A DNA stretch of 64,000 nt from Sulfurospirillum sp. UBA4058 (GTDB taxonomy: Bacteria > Campylobacterota > Campylobacteria > Campylobacterales > Sulfurospirillaceae): the NCBI GenBank assembly GCA_002382085.1, contig DFZK01000002.1:194478-258477 (forward strand). Direction: 5' to 3'. Under the pieces are notes generated by a model. That model worked only from the letters and a program-made list of their open reading frames with translations. It was not told the origin of the DNA and searched no databases. The position numbers and the translations under genes are program-made. The first letter of the stretch is position 1. The number at the start of each line of letters is the position of its first letter. Shown one piece after another: positions 18,925-27,758 of this stretch.

Positions 18925-19376
18925 TGAAACGAGGTTTTACACTGATTACCGCCATTATATTTATCGTTTTAATTGCTACTATCGCGGCATTAGCACTCTC
19001 TTTTTCAACATTTTCGACCAAGCAGACCAGCGACCTCTTTCTTAGAGAACAAGCCGAACTTTTACTTCAAAGCGGAACCGAATTTGCGCTTTTAGCCATC
19101 AGTGCTCATGAGATCAACGCAACCAATGGGTGCATCAATACCATTAATGCACAATACCCAAATACCGGAGCAAATGCCCTTTTTGACATCAATGCTACGA
19201 TTTATTACATCGGTAACGGACTCCCTTTGGCATGCAATATTTTAGGCGATAACGCCCTAGCAACCACCGACTCCAATGTTACCGTCATTATCGATACCGT
19301 CGTTGAAACAACGCCCGGAAACAACATCTCCACCGAGCCGATTCGCTTGCATCGCCGTACGATCCAAAAGCCGTAA
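18924..19376 (+). CDS. pilus-assembly membrane protein, PilX type
   Basis: This 150-residue protein starts MKRGFTLITAIIFIVLIATIAALAL. It has a single N-terminal hydrophobic helix like PilX/GspK-type minor pilins, but lacks the glutamate at position five. Such proteins typically cap the tip complex. The ATG at 18924 overlaps the preceding TAA (TAATG) and is preferred over an ATG eight codons earlier. It is the last gene of the four-gene pilus-type operon. Confidence 0.7.
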   Translation: MKRGFTLITAIIFIVLIATIAALALSFSTFSTKQTSDLFLREQAELLLQSGTEFALLAISAHEINATNGCINTINAQYPNTGANALFDINATIYYIGNGLPLACNILGDNALATTDSNVTVIIDTVVETTPGNNISTEPIRLHRRTIQKP

Positions 19377-19467
19377 TTTCAAGCTTGAAAACTCCTTTTC
19401 ATTTAAGGTTTCATTTGTTATACTGACCTCATAAACCCGCACCGTGCGGGAAGGAAAAGGAGACAAG

Positions 19468-19983
19468 ATGAACACGAGTATCGTAGGTAAACAATTTGAT
19501 TTGACCGAGCCGATTAAGGCTTATATCGAAGGAGCGGTTGATGCTCTTGGCAAATACAATTTGGATATTATCTCCGTGCGTACGGTGATCGCAGCAGACG
19601 AAAAAAACGGTAAAAAAGGCTTTAACGTCGAATTTGCGATTAACATGGCACATAAAAATACGATCGTTATCCAACAAAAAGACAAAGACGTCTATGCGGC
19701 GGTCGATCTTGCGATTGAGCGCGCGAAAAAAGTTCTACGTCGCCACCACGATAAAATTACCAATTATAAAGCAGTCGAAGAAGCCCCTCTTGTCGTCGAA
19801 AATCAAGAAGGTAGCGACGATGAGATCGTTCCGATGCGTTTAGACAGCTACAAGCCGATTGAAGTAGAAGACGCGATGAACGAGCTTAAAGCAAGCGACA
19901 AACAATTCCTCGTTTTCCACGATATGGAAGATAAATTCCGCGTTATGTATAAAAAAACCGACGGACGATTCGGTCTTTATTAA
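19468..19983 (+). CDS. hpf: ribosome hibernation promoting factor, long form
   Basis: Long-form HPF dimerises 70S ribosomes into inactive 100S particles in stationary phase. It has 171 residues. The N-terminal S30AE/RaiA fold (about 1-95) starts MNTSIVGKQFDLTEPIKAYIE. A linker and the C-terminal dimerisation domain follow, with PMRLDSYKPIEVEDAMNEL and the closing YKKTDGRFGLY. The ATG at 19468 follows AAAGGAG. It stands alone, with a strong terminator after it. Confidence 0.95.
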   Translation: MNTSIVGKQFDLTEPIKAYIEGAVDALGKYNLDIISVRTVIAADEKNGKKGFNVEFAINMAHKNTIVIQQKDKDVYAAVDLAIERAKKVLRRHHDKITNYKAVEEAPLVVENQEGSDDEIVPMRLDSYKPIEVEDAMNELKASDKQFLVFHDMEDKFRVMYKKTDGRFGLY

Positions 19984-19990
19984 TCTTCAT

Positions 19991-20026
19991 GCCCACGTCA
20001 AGGTTTTCTTGACGTGGGCTTTTTTG
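19991..20026 (+). terminator. Rho-independent terminator of hpf
   Basis: A perfect 12-bp stem (GCCCACGTCAAG with CTTGACGTGGGC, loop GTTTT) is followed directly by a run of T residues. This is the strongest terminator in the window. It also stands at the end of the converging recG gene. Confidence 0.9.
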
Positions 20027-20043
20027 TATATTTCCGCCTTCGT

Positions 20044-21867
20044 TTAACATTGTACCGCCAATCGGGTTTGCGCCTCTTTTAAAATCGCTTCATCGCGTCC
20101 CATTTCAAACCATGAAAATTTCTTACCGCTTTGAATCACGCCCTCCACCACGTCACCGCCTTGACGATACGCTAAGTCGAGCTCGGCGATCTCAAAACCG
20201 TCTAAAGTTTGACTAAATTTTTCCAAGCGTTCGTTTTGCGGCGTATTGGTGTATAAAAAACAATACCCTTTAAGCCCGTTACGACTTACGCGACCTCGTA
20301 GTTGATGCAAACTTGCCAGTCCCAAACGCTCGGCACCGACGATCACGATAGTCGAAAGCCTCGGAAGCGAAATGCCCACTTCCACGACAGTCGTCGAGAT
20401 GAGCAAATTGCCCTCCTCTTTAAACGTTTTTAAGACACTCTCTTTGTGCTTATCTTTTCCGTGCGTTACGAAGACACCTTCAAAATGCTTTTCCCAAAAA
20501 CCGCGTCCCTCGTCGATCGACTGATAGTTGATCGCTTCGCTCTCTTCTACTAACGGATAGACGATAATACACTGCCTTTTTGCTTCGATTTCTCGGCGAA
20601 TATGTTCCAAAAGCATTTTAAAATTTGCCTTTGCGATCACGTATGTCGTAATCTCTTTGGGAAACGGCAACGTTTTAATAAACGAAAAATCAACCAACGA
20701 CGATTGTATCATACTCAGCGTTCTGGGAATCGGTGTTGCCGAAAACTGTAAATAATGCGGATACCACGTTCCTTTGGAAGAGACCAACGCCGAAAGTAAG
20801 GCACGTTGCTTGGTACCGAAACGATGCTGTTCGTCGACCATCACCAAAGCACATCTCGGAAGGGCTTTATACAAAAGCGCATGCGTCCCGACTAAAAAAT
20901 CAAACTGTGCCAAATCTTCTTTCGTATCGGACTCTTGCGTGAGTAAAAGCGTTTTGACATGTAAGGGTAAAAAACGCTTTGCCTCTTCAAACAATTGCGT
21001 CGCCAAAACGCTTGTCGGTGCCATTAAAACGGCTTTTTGCGGATATGCCATCATCACGGACGCTAAAATAACCATCGTCTTACCGCAACCGACGTCGCCC
21101 ATAATAACACGCTTAGCGGCGTTTTCGCTTTGAAAATCGCGCTTAATCTCCGCAATGACTTTTTGCTGGTCGTGCGTTAACGTAAAAGGCAAACTTGCGA
21201 TAAAAGCTTTTTCATCGCCGATCAGTTTTGCACACGAAGGAAACGTCGTTTTTTTAGCGGAAAGCTTTTGAAGATAATTGAAGATTTCAACGAATTTGAG
21301 ACAAGAAATCGTCTCGTCCGCGTACACGTTCGAAACCGTCGCGGCTTCTTGGGGCGTAGGAAAATGAAGGTTTAAAAGCGTTTGCACCTCTTTGACATGT
21401 AAACCCTCTTCCCGTAAACTTTTTTCATTGACGTAGCGTGCCATCAATGCGCTAACGGTTTTACTCTGAAGCGGCGTTTTATACTTACATGTTAACGTAT
21501 TGACGTGTGTAACGACTTGCGGCTGAAGCATCTGCCATCGTCCGCCGTTATAGCTCAACTTCCCGTTGACGAACAGTTCGTTACCTCGCTTGAATATCGC
21601 TTTATGATAGGGCTTTGGAGCAAAAATAACGCCGTCAAAATGCATCTGCCACGCTTCGCAAAAAAAACGAATCTGAAGCACTTTGGGCGTTTGAGAGAGT
21701 GCCGTTATTTTCACAAAAACGGTATTGGCGCGATCCGGTAAAGGTGAAGGCGAAAGATAGGTATTTTCATACGCATAAGGTAGCAGGAGCGCTAAATCTA
21801 AAAGCGTCCCTACCCCTAATTTTTTGAAACGTTCCTTATCGAGAGGATCGCATTCAATGCTTTTCAC
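20044..21867 (-). CDS. recG: ATP-dependent DNA helicase RecG
   Basis: RecG reverses stalled replication forks and branch-migrates Holliday junctions. It has 607 residues, shorter than E. coli RecG (693) but normal for this phylum. An N-terminal wedge/OB region is followed by superfamily 2 motifs: GDVGCGKTMV (Walker A) near 258, VDEQHRFG (the DEQH box), FSATPIPRTL, and the C-terminal QLRGRVSRNGLKG. Its start overlaps the stop of the M16 homologue by 14 bases. Near-matches of the ACATGT palindrome lie inside it near 20956, 21393 and 21485. Confidence 0.96.
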   Translation of the reverse strand: MKSIECDPLDKERFKKLGVGTLLDLALLLPYAYENTYLSPSPLPDRANTVFVKITALSQTPKVLQIRFFCEAWQMHFDGVIFAPKPYHKAIFKRGNELFVNGKLSYNGGRWQMLQPQVVTHVNTLTCKYKTPLQSKTVSALMARYVNEKSLREEGLHVKEVQTLLNLHFPTPQEAATVSNVYADETISCLKFVEIFNYLQKLSAKKTTFPSCAKLIGDEKAFIASLPFTLTHDQQKVIAEIKRDFQSENAAKRVIMGDVGCGKTMVILASVMMAYPQKAVLMAPTSVLATQLFEEAKRFLPLHVKTLLLTQESDTKEDLAQFDFLVGTHALLYKALPRCALVMVDEQHRFGTKQRALLSALVSSKGTWYPHYLQFSATPIPRTLSMIQSSLVDFSFIKTLPFPKEITTYVIAKANFKMLLEHIRREIEAKRQCIIVYPLVEESEAINYQSIDEGRGFWEKHFEGVFVTHGKDKHKESVLKTFKEEGNLLISTTVVEVGISLPRLSTIVIVGAERLGLASLHQLRGRVSRNGLKGYCFLYTNTPQNERLEKFSQTLDGFEIAELDLAYRQGGDVVEGVIQSGKKFSWFEMGRDEAILKEAQTRLAVQC

Positions 21868-23152
21868 GTTTGGTTACGACCGAAAAGCTTAACGCGGTAA
21901 TTTCGTCATGTTTTTTGATAAACGCATTTAAGTCGGCAAGCGTCAACGTGTTTATCTTTTCGAGTTGCTGCTTGGAATGCCCTTGCTCGTACCCGTTATA
22001 ATACTCAAAAAAAGCGCGGGAAAGGCGTTGGGAAAGCGTTTCGTTACGAAGCGGCTCGGAACCGAGTAAAAAACGTTTGGCTTGGTCAAGTTCCTCTTGC
22101 GTCGCACCTTGCTCGACAAAGCGTTTAATCTCTTGCGCAACGATCTTTTTTGCCTCATCAAGGTTCTCGTTTTTTGTTTGAAGGTGACCGGTAAAACTGC
22201 TATGCGATTTGCCGATACTGCTTCTGCTGTAACTCGAATAGGCCAATCCTCGCTTCACGCGCACCTCTTCCATCAAACGGCTTCCAAAACCGCTCTCTCC
22301 TAAGATGAAACTGGCAACCTTGGCTTTATACGCTTCCGAATCACCGCTTTTCATGTAAAAAGGTGCTCCGAAATAGATATAAGCCTGCTCGCTCTCTTTG
22401 TAGACGATCTGCTCTTTAGCGTCTTTATTCGCGTCAAAATACGGCATCGCTTTGATGTGTCCGTGCTTAAACTCGTTCAATACGGGAAGCAACATCGTTT
22501 TAAGCTCTTCGAGCTCGATGTCGCCGCCGGCAACGATAATGAGATTTTGGAGGCTAACGCGCTCTTTGTAAAATGCTTCGACGTCTTTAAGTTTTAAGGC
22601 TTTAATGCTTTTGACTTCTCCGCTATACGGATGCGCAAAAGGCGTCTCTTTAAAAATCAATTTTTGAAGATTGAGGTTGGCGATATAATCAAAGTCGCTC
22701 TCTTTATTGGAGAGCATTCCCAACGTCAGAAGCTTGATTTTTTCAAAACTCTCTTTGGAAAAATTAGGACTTTTGACCAATTTTCCGAGCATTTCAATCG
22801 CATAGGGGAACTGTTCTTTCAACGCGGAAACCTCAAAAACCAACGTTTCGACGCCGGCATGTGCATCTAAAGAGATCGCACGAAACTCAAGTTCTTCGGC
22901 AAACGCGGTTGCACCCGTCTCTTTGGTTCCCTCACCGAGCATCGCCGCTAAAAATTTTGCGATTCCCTCATGCTCTTTATCTTCCATGCTTCCGGCATTT
23001 TGAACCACGATCTGAACGGATGCGATCGGTAAGGTCGTATCTTTTTCAAATACCACGGGAACGGCAACCTCGCCGACCTTGATATGACTAATCTCTTGAG
23101 CCACTACTACTCCTTGTAACAAAATCACCAATGTGATGATAAATTTTTTCAT
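21854..23152 (-). CDS. M16-family peptidase homologue, apparently lacking the zinc site
   Basis: This 432-residue periplasmic protein has a signal peptide (MKKFIITLVILLQGVVVAQ) and two M16 halves. Active M16 peptidases carry HxxEH near the N-terminus; here that place reads EGIAKFLAAMLGEG, so the zinc ligands are missing. The second half (EVRVKRGLAYSSYSR) is well conserved. It is therefore probably an inactive partner subunit or chaperone-like member. It lies between recG and mqnC with overlapping ends. Confidence 0.85.
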   Translation of the reverse strand: MKKFIITLVILLQGVVVAQEISHIKVGEVAVPVVFEKDTTLPIASVQIVVQNAGSMEDKEHEGIAKFLAAMLGEGTKETGATAFAEELEFRAISLDAHAGVETLVFEVSALKEQFPYAIEMLGKLVKSPNFSKESFEKIKLLTLGMLSNKESDFDYIANLNLQKLIFKETPFAHPYSGEVKSIKALKLKDVEAFYKERVSLQNLIIVAGGDIELEELKTMLLPVLNEFKHGHIKAMPYFDANKDAKEQIVYKESEQAYIYFGAPFYMKSGDSEAYKAKVASFILGESGFGSRLMEEVRVKRGLAYSSYSRSSIGKSHSSFTGHLQTKNENLDEAKKIVAQEIKRFVEQGATQEELDQAKRFLLGSEPLRNETLSQRLSRAFFEYYNGYEQGHSKQQLEKINTLTLADLNAFIKKHDEITALSFSVVTKREKH

Positions 23153-24198
23153 GCAAATTTCTCCAAAATCGTATACGCCGTATCACGTTTGGCGGGAATG
23201 GAGCCGATATCTTTGATGAGTTTGATCATCTCGGCTTGATTCATACGATTGGCCGCACCCGCGGCTTTAACGACGTTTTCTTCCATCATGGTACTGCCCA
23301 GATCGTTTGCTCCGAACAAAAGTGCCAATTGACCGATATAACTGCCTTGCGTTACCCATGAACTTTGAATATTTTTAAAGTTGTCCAAATACAAGCGACT
23401 AACCGCTAAAAGCCGTAAATAACGATTGGAGGATTGTTTTTGAATTTCGGGATGCTCGGCTTTTAACTTCGTATGCTCACTTTGAAAACTCCACATAATA
23501 AATGCGCGAAATCCCTCCGTCTCGTCTTGTAATGTCCGAATCTTATCCCAATGTTCCACAATTTCCTCATCGCTTTCGAGTGTTCCGAACATCATCGTTG
23601 CGGTCGTTTTCATGCCGATCTCGTGCGCGGCTTTGTGAACGTCGAGCCACTGTTGCGCGCTCAGCTTTTTCGGTGCGACCAAATCGCGCACGCGATCGCT
23701 TAAAATTTCCGCTCCGGCTCCCGGAATACTGTAAAGCCCTTTTCGGTGAAGCCTGCGTAAAACCTCTTGGTAGCTAAGCTTGGAAATCCGCGCGATATAA
23801 TCAATCTCTATCGCCGAAAATCCGTGAATCGTAATGCTCGGGTAATGCGAGCTTATCCACGCAACCAGCTCTTCGTACCATTCGATTTTCAACGTCGGAT
23901 GCACACCGCCTTGAAATAAAATCTGCGTGCCGCCGATGGCGATCAATTCTTCGATTTTTTCTCCGATTTGTTCAAACGAGAGCACGTACGCCTCGTCTTC
24001 TTTCGCATGACGGTAAAACGCGCAAAATTTACAATCGACCCAGCAAACGTTGGTATAGTTAATATTGCGATCGACCACGAACGTCGTTATATTTTCAGGA
24101 TGTAACTCCCTCTTTCGTGCCGATGCCATCTGCCCTAAAGTGTTGAGATCGGCTTCGCGTATTAAACGTAACGCTTCCTCACGACTCATACGTTCCAT
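23149..24198 (-). CDS. mqnC: cyclic dehypoxanthinyl futalosine synthase
   Basis: This is a radical SAM enzyme of the futalosine route to menaquinone; it cyclises dehypoxanthinyl futalosine. Its 349 residues have the radical SAM cluster motif CWVDCKFC near residue 51 and the MqnC/MqnE-type patterns ILFQGGVHPTL, GFSAIEIDYI and SIPGAGAEILSDRVR. The ATG at 24198 follows AAAGGA. Campylobacterota use this pathway instead of the classical Men route. Start and stop overlap both neighbours. Confidence 0.92.
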   Translation of the reverse strand: MERMSREEALRLIREADLNTLGQMASARKRELHPENITTFVVDRNINYTNVCWVDCKFCAFYRHAKEDEAYVLSFEQIGEKIEELIAIGGTQILFQGGVHPTLKIEWYEELVAWISSHYPSITIHGFSAIEIDYIARISKLSYQEVLRRLHRKGLYSIPGAGAEILSDRVRDLVAPKKLSAQQWLDVHKAAHEIGMKTTATMMFGTLESDEEIVEHWDKIRTLQDETEGFRAFIMWSFQSEHTKLKAEHPEIQKQSSNRYLRLLAVSRLYLDNFKNIQSSWVTQGSYIGQLALLFGANDLGSTMMEENVVKAAGAANRMNQAEMIKLIKDIGSIPAKRDTAYTILEKFA

Positions 24199-24727
24199 AA
24201 AAATCCTTTTTTAAAAACACCGCGCCGAATAAACCGCAAAGCGGAATGACGCTCAGTCCTAGCAAAAATGCGACGGCATCAAATCGGTTGTTATGCACTA
24301 AAACCGATAGCGTTAAAAATAAAATACCGTACGTCGCGATACGATACACCGAAAGCGCACTTTTATAGCTTAAAGAAAGGTTTTGGAAACTCTCTTTAAA
24401 GCCGATTTTAGGCGGCTTTTTCTCTGATTCGGGCGGATTATCTTGGGTAACGTCTTTGTTCTCTTGGTCACTTTCGTCTTCGTCGTCCTCGTAGTAACGA
24501 TCAAATTTATCCGGCGGTATCATGCCCGCCGCTAAACGCGATTGCACCATGCGATGGTACGAATAAAACGAAGCAACGGTAATCAAAAGCGAACACGCAA
24601 ACGCCGCTTGCGTATTTAAAAGCCAATCGTTTCCTTGCATCAACGAGAGGACAAGAACCGCGGCATCGACGACAAAGTATGCGAGCAAAAGTTTAGCGGT
24701 CGTCTTGATCATCGTCGTCTTTGACAT
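24179..24727 (-). CDS. membrane protein of unknown function downstream of atpZ
   Basis: This is a protein of roughly 182 residues with two N-terminal transmembrane helices (LLLAYFVVDAAVLVLS, then AFACSLLITVASFYSY), a highly acidic cytoplasmic loop rich in Asp/Glu, and two C-terminal helices. No family is recognised with certainty. The start is unclear: ATGs at 24766, 24727 and 24712 are all possible and none has a good ribosome site. It overlaps atpZ upstream and mqnC downstream. A similar membrane protein beside hemL is remembered in Campylobacter. Confidence 0.7.
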   Translation of the reverse strand: MSKTTMIKTTAKLLLAYFVVDAAVLVLSLMQGNDWLLNTQAAFACSLLITVASFYSYHRMVQSRLAAGMIPPDKFDRYYEDDEDESDQENKDVTQDNPPESEKKPPKIGFKESFQNLSLSYKSALSVYRIATYGILFLTLSVLVHNNRFDAVAFLLGLSVIPLCGLFGAVFLKKDFYGTYES

Positions 24728-24986
24728 GTCGGTAATGTTGATAGCGTACGTCGTCTTTGAGCTCATCCAACGAACGAAGGTTTTTTTTGTAGGCTTTGTA
24801 GACGTTCAAAATCGCACCGCCGACACCCCAAAAAATGCCGAGCCATAAGAGCCATGGCATTTCAAAGTACCGGCTCATCCAAAAGCCGGCTCCCGCGCCG
24901 AGTGCTACGGCAACGACCATTGAGATACCTAAAGAGAGCTGTTCGGCTCCTTCGATCAATTTTCCGTATTTCGGTTTTTCGCTCAT
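24693..24986 (-). CDS. AtpZ/AtpI-like F0F1-associated membrane protein
   Basis: This small protein (97 residues) has two transmembrane helices (about 17-40 and 46-66) separated by a short loop with FEMPWLLWLGIFWGVGGA, and a charged C-terminal tail ending in Asp/Arg repeats. The pattern matches the AtpZ/AtpI group, which helps assemble the ATP synthase rotor or transports magnesium to it. No other atp genes are in the window. Its start overlaps the hemL stop by four bases. Confidence 0.75.
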   Translation of the reverse strand: MSEKPKYGKLIEGAEQLSLGISMVVAVALGAGAGFWMSRYFEMPWLLWLGIFWGVGGAILNVYKAYKKNLRSLDELKDDVRYQHYRHVKDDDDQDDR

Positions 24987-26272
24987 GCGATCTCTTTGAA
25001 AACTTTTTGCGCCGCTTCGATCGTATCGTCGATCATTGCGTCGCTAATCGCCGTCGAAATAAATCCGGTTTCAAACTGTGAACATGCAAAATAAAATCCC
25101 TCATTTAACATGCCTTGGTGAAATGCCGCAAAACGCTTCGTATCGGACGAAAGCGCATCGGCAAAATTTCTAACGGGGTGATCGTTAAAGAAAAAGCCGA
25201 ACATGGAACCGATCGCATCGACTTGCAGTGCGATACCCGCATCGGCGGCGGCATTTTTAAGTCCTTCAACCAAACGTTTGGCTTTGGCTTCCAGTGAAGC
25301 GTAAAGTGTCTCTTCGTTTTCGATCAACTGCTCAAGCGAAGCTAAACCCGCCGCCATCGCGACCGGATTGCCGCTTAACGTGCCGGCTTGATAGACGGGC
25401 CCTTGCGGCGAAAGTTTATCCATAATCTCGGCACGTCCCGCAAATGCACCGACGGGCATTCCGCCGCCGATCACTTTTCCAAACGTCACCAAATCCGGAA
25501 CGGTACCGTAAATGCCCTGTGCGCCTTTGAGCGAAGCGCGAAAACCGCTCATGACTTCATCGAAAATTAAAAGCGCACCGTGTTTTTCGCACAAGGCTTT
25601 TAAATCTTCCAAAAACTTCGGATCGGCGGGGACAAATCCCATATTGCCCGCAAGCGGCTCAATGATGACGCACGCGATATTTTTAGAATTTTTAAAGCAC
25701 TCTTTGACGCTTTTAAGATCATTGTATTTGGCAAGAAGCGTATGCTTCGTCAAATCGGAAGGCACGCCCGGTGAGCTTGGATTTCCAAACGTCGTCGCGC
25801 CGCTTCCGGCTTGTACCAAAAGCGAATCGCTGTGACCGTGATAGCACCCTTCAAATTTCACGATATCGTCTTTACATGTAAAGCCTCTAGCCAAACGAAT
25901 CGCGCTCATGACTGCTTCGGTTCCGCTACTGACAAACCTTACTTTGTCGATTTCGGGGAAAAGCGAGCAGATCAAACCGGCAAGTTTCGTCTCCGCTTTG
26001 GTCGGTGCTCCGAAACTAAGTCCTCTTTTCACCGCTTTGATGACCGCTTTTTCGATGGTATCGTCGGCATGACCGAAAATAAGCGGCCCCCAACTTTGAA
26101 CGTAATCGACGTAGCGATTGCCGTCGACGTCGATCAGATACGCACCTTCGCCTTTTTTGATAAACAACGGCGTTCCGCCTACGCTTTGAAACGCCCGAAC
26201 CGGAGAATCCACGCCTCCGGGAATGACGCGACACGCTTTCTCGTACGCTTTGACGCTCTTATCTTGATTCAT
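24983..26272 (-). CDS. hemL: glutamate-1-semialdehyde 2,1-aminomutase
   Basis: HemL is the PLP enzyme that makes 5-aminolevulinate, the haem precursor, by the C5 pathway. It has about 429 residues with PGGVDSPVRAF at the start, GSGATTFGNPSSPGVP, and the PLP-lysine region TFGKVIGGGMPVGAFAGR. The ATG at 26272 has better spacing from GAGGA than the ATG two codons earlier. An exact TTACATGTAA at 25872-25881 encodes Thr-Cys-Lys in RGFTCKDD. The gene is followed by overlapping atpZ. Confidence 0.97.
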   Translation of the reverse strand: MNQDKSVKAYEKACRVIPGGVDSPVRAFQSVGGTPLFIKKGEGAYLIDVDGNRYVDYVQSWGPLIFGHADDTIEKAVIKAVKRGLSFGAPTKAETKLAGLICSLFPEIDKVRFVSSGTEAVMSAIRLARGFTCKDDIVKFEGCYHGHSDSLLVQAGSGATTFGNPSSPGVPSDLTKHTLLAKYNDLKSVKECFKNSKNIACVIIEPLAGNMGFVPADPKFLEDLKALCEKHGALLIFDEVMSGFRASLKGAQGIYGTVPDLVTFGKVIGGGMPVGAFAGRAEIMDKLSPQGPVYQAGTLSGNPVAMAAGLASLEQLIENEETLYASLEAKAKRLVEGLKNAAADAGIALQVDAIGSMFGFFFNDHPVRNFADALSSDTKRFAAFHQGMLNEGFYFACSQFETGFISTAISDAMIDDTIEAAQKVFKEIA

Positions 26273-26333
26273 CTTCATTCCTCGTACTCTCTGTTTTGAT
26301 TATTTTACTGAAACTTTGCCTATAAACCGCTTT

Positions 26334-26681
26334 TTACTTTTTCACTTCACTTGAGACGTAGTAAAACAAACTATCGATCTCTTGCCACGTTAAAAAGTAG
26401 GTCGGCATGACTTTGTGTTGTGTCGTTAAAGCGTGAAAAAAACGCTCTTTGCTGACGTTGGTGATGTTCGGAGCTTCTAAAGTAACCGTTTTGCCTTTGA
26501 GCGTATATTGAGAGATGATCGTTCCCTCGCCCTTTTCTCCGTGGCATTTATTGCAACCGATGCCTCTTGGGTTAGAGTAGAGCATCTTGGCATATTCCAT
26601 TTTGGTAATAAAATCTTCACTCCAAAGCGGCACGCACGCCAATAGTAAGAACATCGTACCGATTAGCCCCCGTCGCTTCAA
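26334..26681 (-). CDS. small periplasmic monohaem cytochrome c
   Basis: This 115-residue protein has a signal peptide (LIGTMFLLLACVPLWS) and one haem-binding motif CNKCH near residue 43. A distal methionine ligand is likely in HKVMPTYFLTWQE. It is a class I cytochrome c that carries electrons in the periplasm. The apparent start is TTG at 26681 behind AAAAGGG; no ATG lies closer than residue 10. A cytochrome between hemL and folD is a remembered Campylobacter arrangement. A 170-base structured leader precedes it. Confidence 0.85.
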   Translation of the reverse strand: MKRRGLIGTMFLLLACVPLWSEDFITKMEYAKMLYSNPRGIGCNKCHGEKGEGTIISQYTLKGKTVTLEAPNITNVSKERFFHALTTQHKVMPTYFLTWQEIDSLFYYVSSEVKK

Positions 26682-26700
26682 AACCCTTTTATCCCTTCGT

Positions 26701-26855
26701 TAATAGACTTCTTGCACATCCGTTTTGCAAGAGGCAAAAGCACCCAGAGTGCGTGGGTACTCTATAGAAGAGAACCCCTGTTCACGTACTCTTTGAAGCA
26801 ACGCTTCAAAGGCGTATTCTAAAGAGTTCTTGTTGTTTTGCAAGAACTTTTAATA
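26701..26855 (-). other. hairpin-rich leader of the cytochrome c gene, possible ncRNA or gene remnant
   Basis: Read on the minus strand, four hairpins follow one another: GTTCTTG/CAAGAAC, TTTGAAGC/GCTTCAAA (loop GTT), ACCCA/TGGGT and TCTTGCA/TGCAAGA. The same strand holds a 44-codon open frame ending at 26701 that reads naturally (for example ALLQRVREQGFSSIEYPRT) but has only a TTG start and no ribosome site. A TACTAT box near 26868 could drive it. Whether this is a riboregulatory leader, a small RNA or a decayed gene is not decidable here. Confidence 0.35.
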
Positions 26856-26899
26856 GTAAGTTTGCTATAGTACCAAAAATGAATTTAAAGGATGTTTGA

Positions 26900-27751
26900 A
26901 TGCAAATCCTTGACGGAAAAGCACTATCGGACCAAATCAAAATTCGCCTCAAACAAGAGAGCGAAATACTTGTGGGACAAGGTATCACTCCCGGACTTGC
27001 CGTGATCTTAGTCGGCGACGACGCTGCGAGCCAAACGTACGTTAAGATGAAAGAAAAAGCGTGCGATATGACGGGAATTTACTCCATTATTCACAAAATG
27101 CCCTCTTCGATTTCTCAAGAAAAAATTTTAGAAACCATCGCCATGATCAACACCAACCCGAATATCGACGGTGTTTTAGTACAACTTCCGCTTCCCAAAC
27201 ACATCGATACGACCAAAATTATCGAAGCCATTGAACCTCGTAAAGACGTCGACGGATTCCACCCTTTTAACGTCGGACGATTGGTCGCCGGCTTGGAGAG
27301 TTTCGTGCCGTGTACGCCGCTTGGCGTTATGCGCCTTTTAGCCCATTACGCCATTGATCCCAAAGGATTAAACGCTTGCGTCGTAGGTGCTAGCAATATC
27401 GTCGGAAAACCGATGATGAATCTTCTCTTAAATGCCGGTGCTACGGTCGATATTTGCCATATTTTTACGAAAGATCTTAAAGAACATACGAAAAAAGCCG
27501 ACCTTTTGATCGTCGGCGTGGGGAAACAAAACCTGATTAGCGAAGATATGGTCAAAGAGGGTGCAATCGTCGTAGACATCGGCATCAACAAAACCGCCGA
27601 AGGACGCATCGTCGGCGACGTGGATTTTGAAAACGTCGCTCCGAAATGTTCGTACATCACGCCCGTACCCGGAGGCGTAGGACCGATGACGATCGCTATG
27701 CTGCTTGAGAACACCGTGAAAGCCGCGCAACATCGATTGAATGTAAAATAG
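26900..27751 (+). CDS. folD: bifunctional methylenetetrahydrofolate dehydrogenase/cyclohydrolase
   Basis: FolD interconverts 5,10-methylene- and 10-formyl-tetrahydrofolate using NADP, feeding purine and formyl-Met-tRNA synthesis. Its 283 residues start MQILDGKALSDQIK. The catalytic tyrosine and lysine lie in QTYVKMKEKA, and the family boxes IDGVLVQLPLPKH and CVVGASNIVGKPM are present, as is PGGVGPMTIAMLLENT at the end. AAAGGATG precedes the ATG. It is followed seven bases later by lepB. Confidence 0.98.
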   Translation: MQILDGKALSDQIKIRLKQESEILVGQGITPGLAVILVGDDAASQTYVKMKEKACDMTGIYSIIHKMPSSISQEKILETIAMINTNPNIDGVLVQLPLPKHIDTTKIIEAIEPRKDVDGFHPFNVGRLVAGLESFVPCTPLGVMRLLAHYAIDPKGLNACVVGASNIVGKPMMNLLLNAGATVDICHIFTKDLKEHTKKADLLIVGVGKQNLISEDMVKEGAIVVDIGINKTAEGRIVGDVDFENVAPKCSYITPVPGGVGPMTIAMLLENTVKAAQHRLNVK

Positions 27752-27758
27752 GAAGCTT

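Noticed and set aside
26806..26988. A 60-codon minus-strand frame across the folD start
   Set aside because: It overlaps the folD coding start antisense and lacks a ribosome site; the neighbouring minus-strand frame ending at 26701 looks more protein-like and is reported instead as uncertain.
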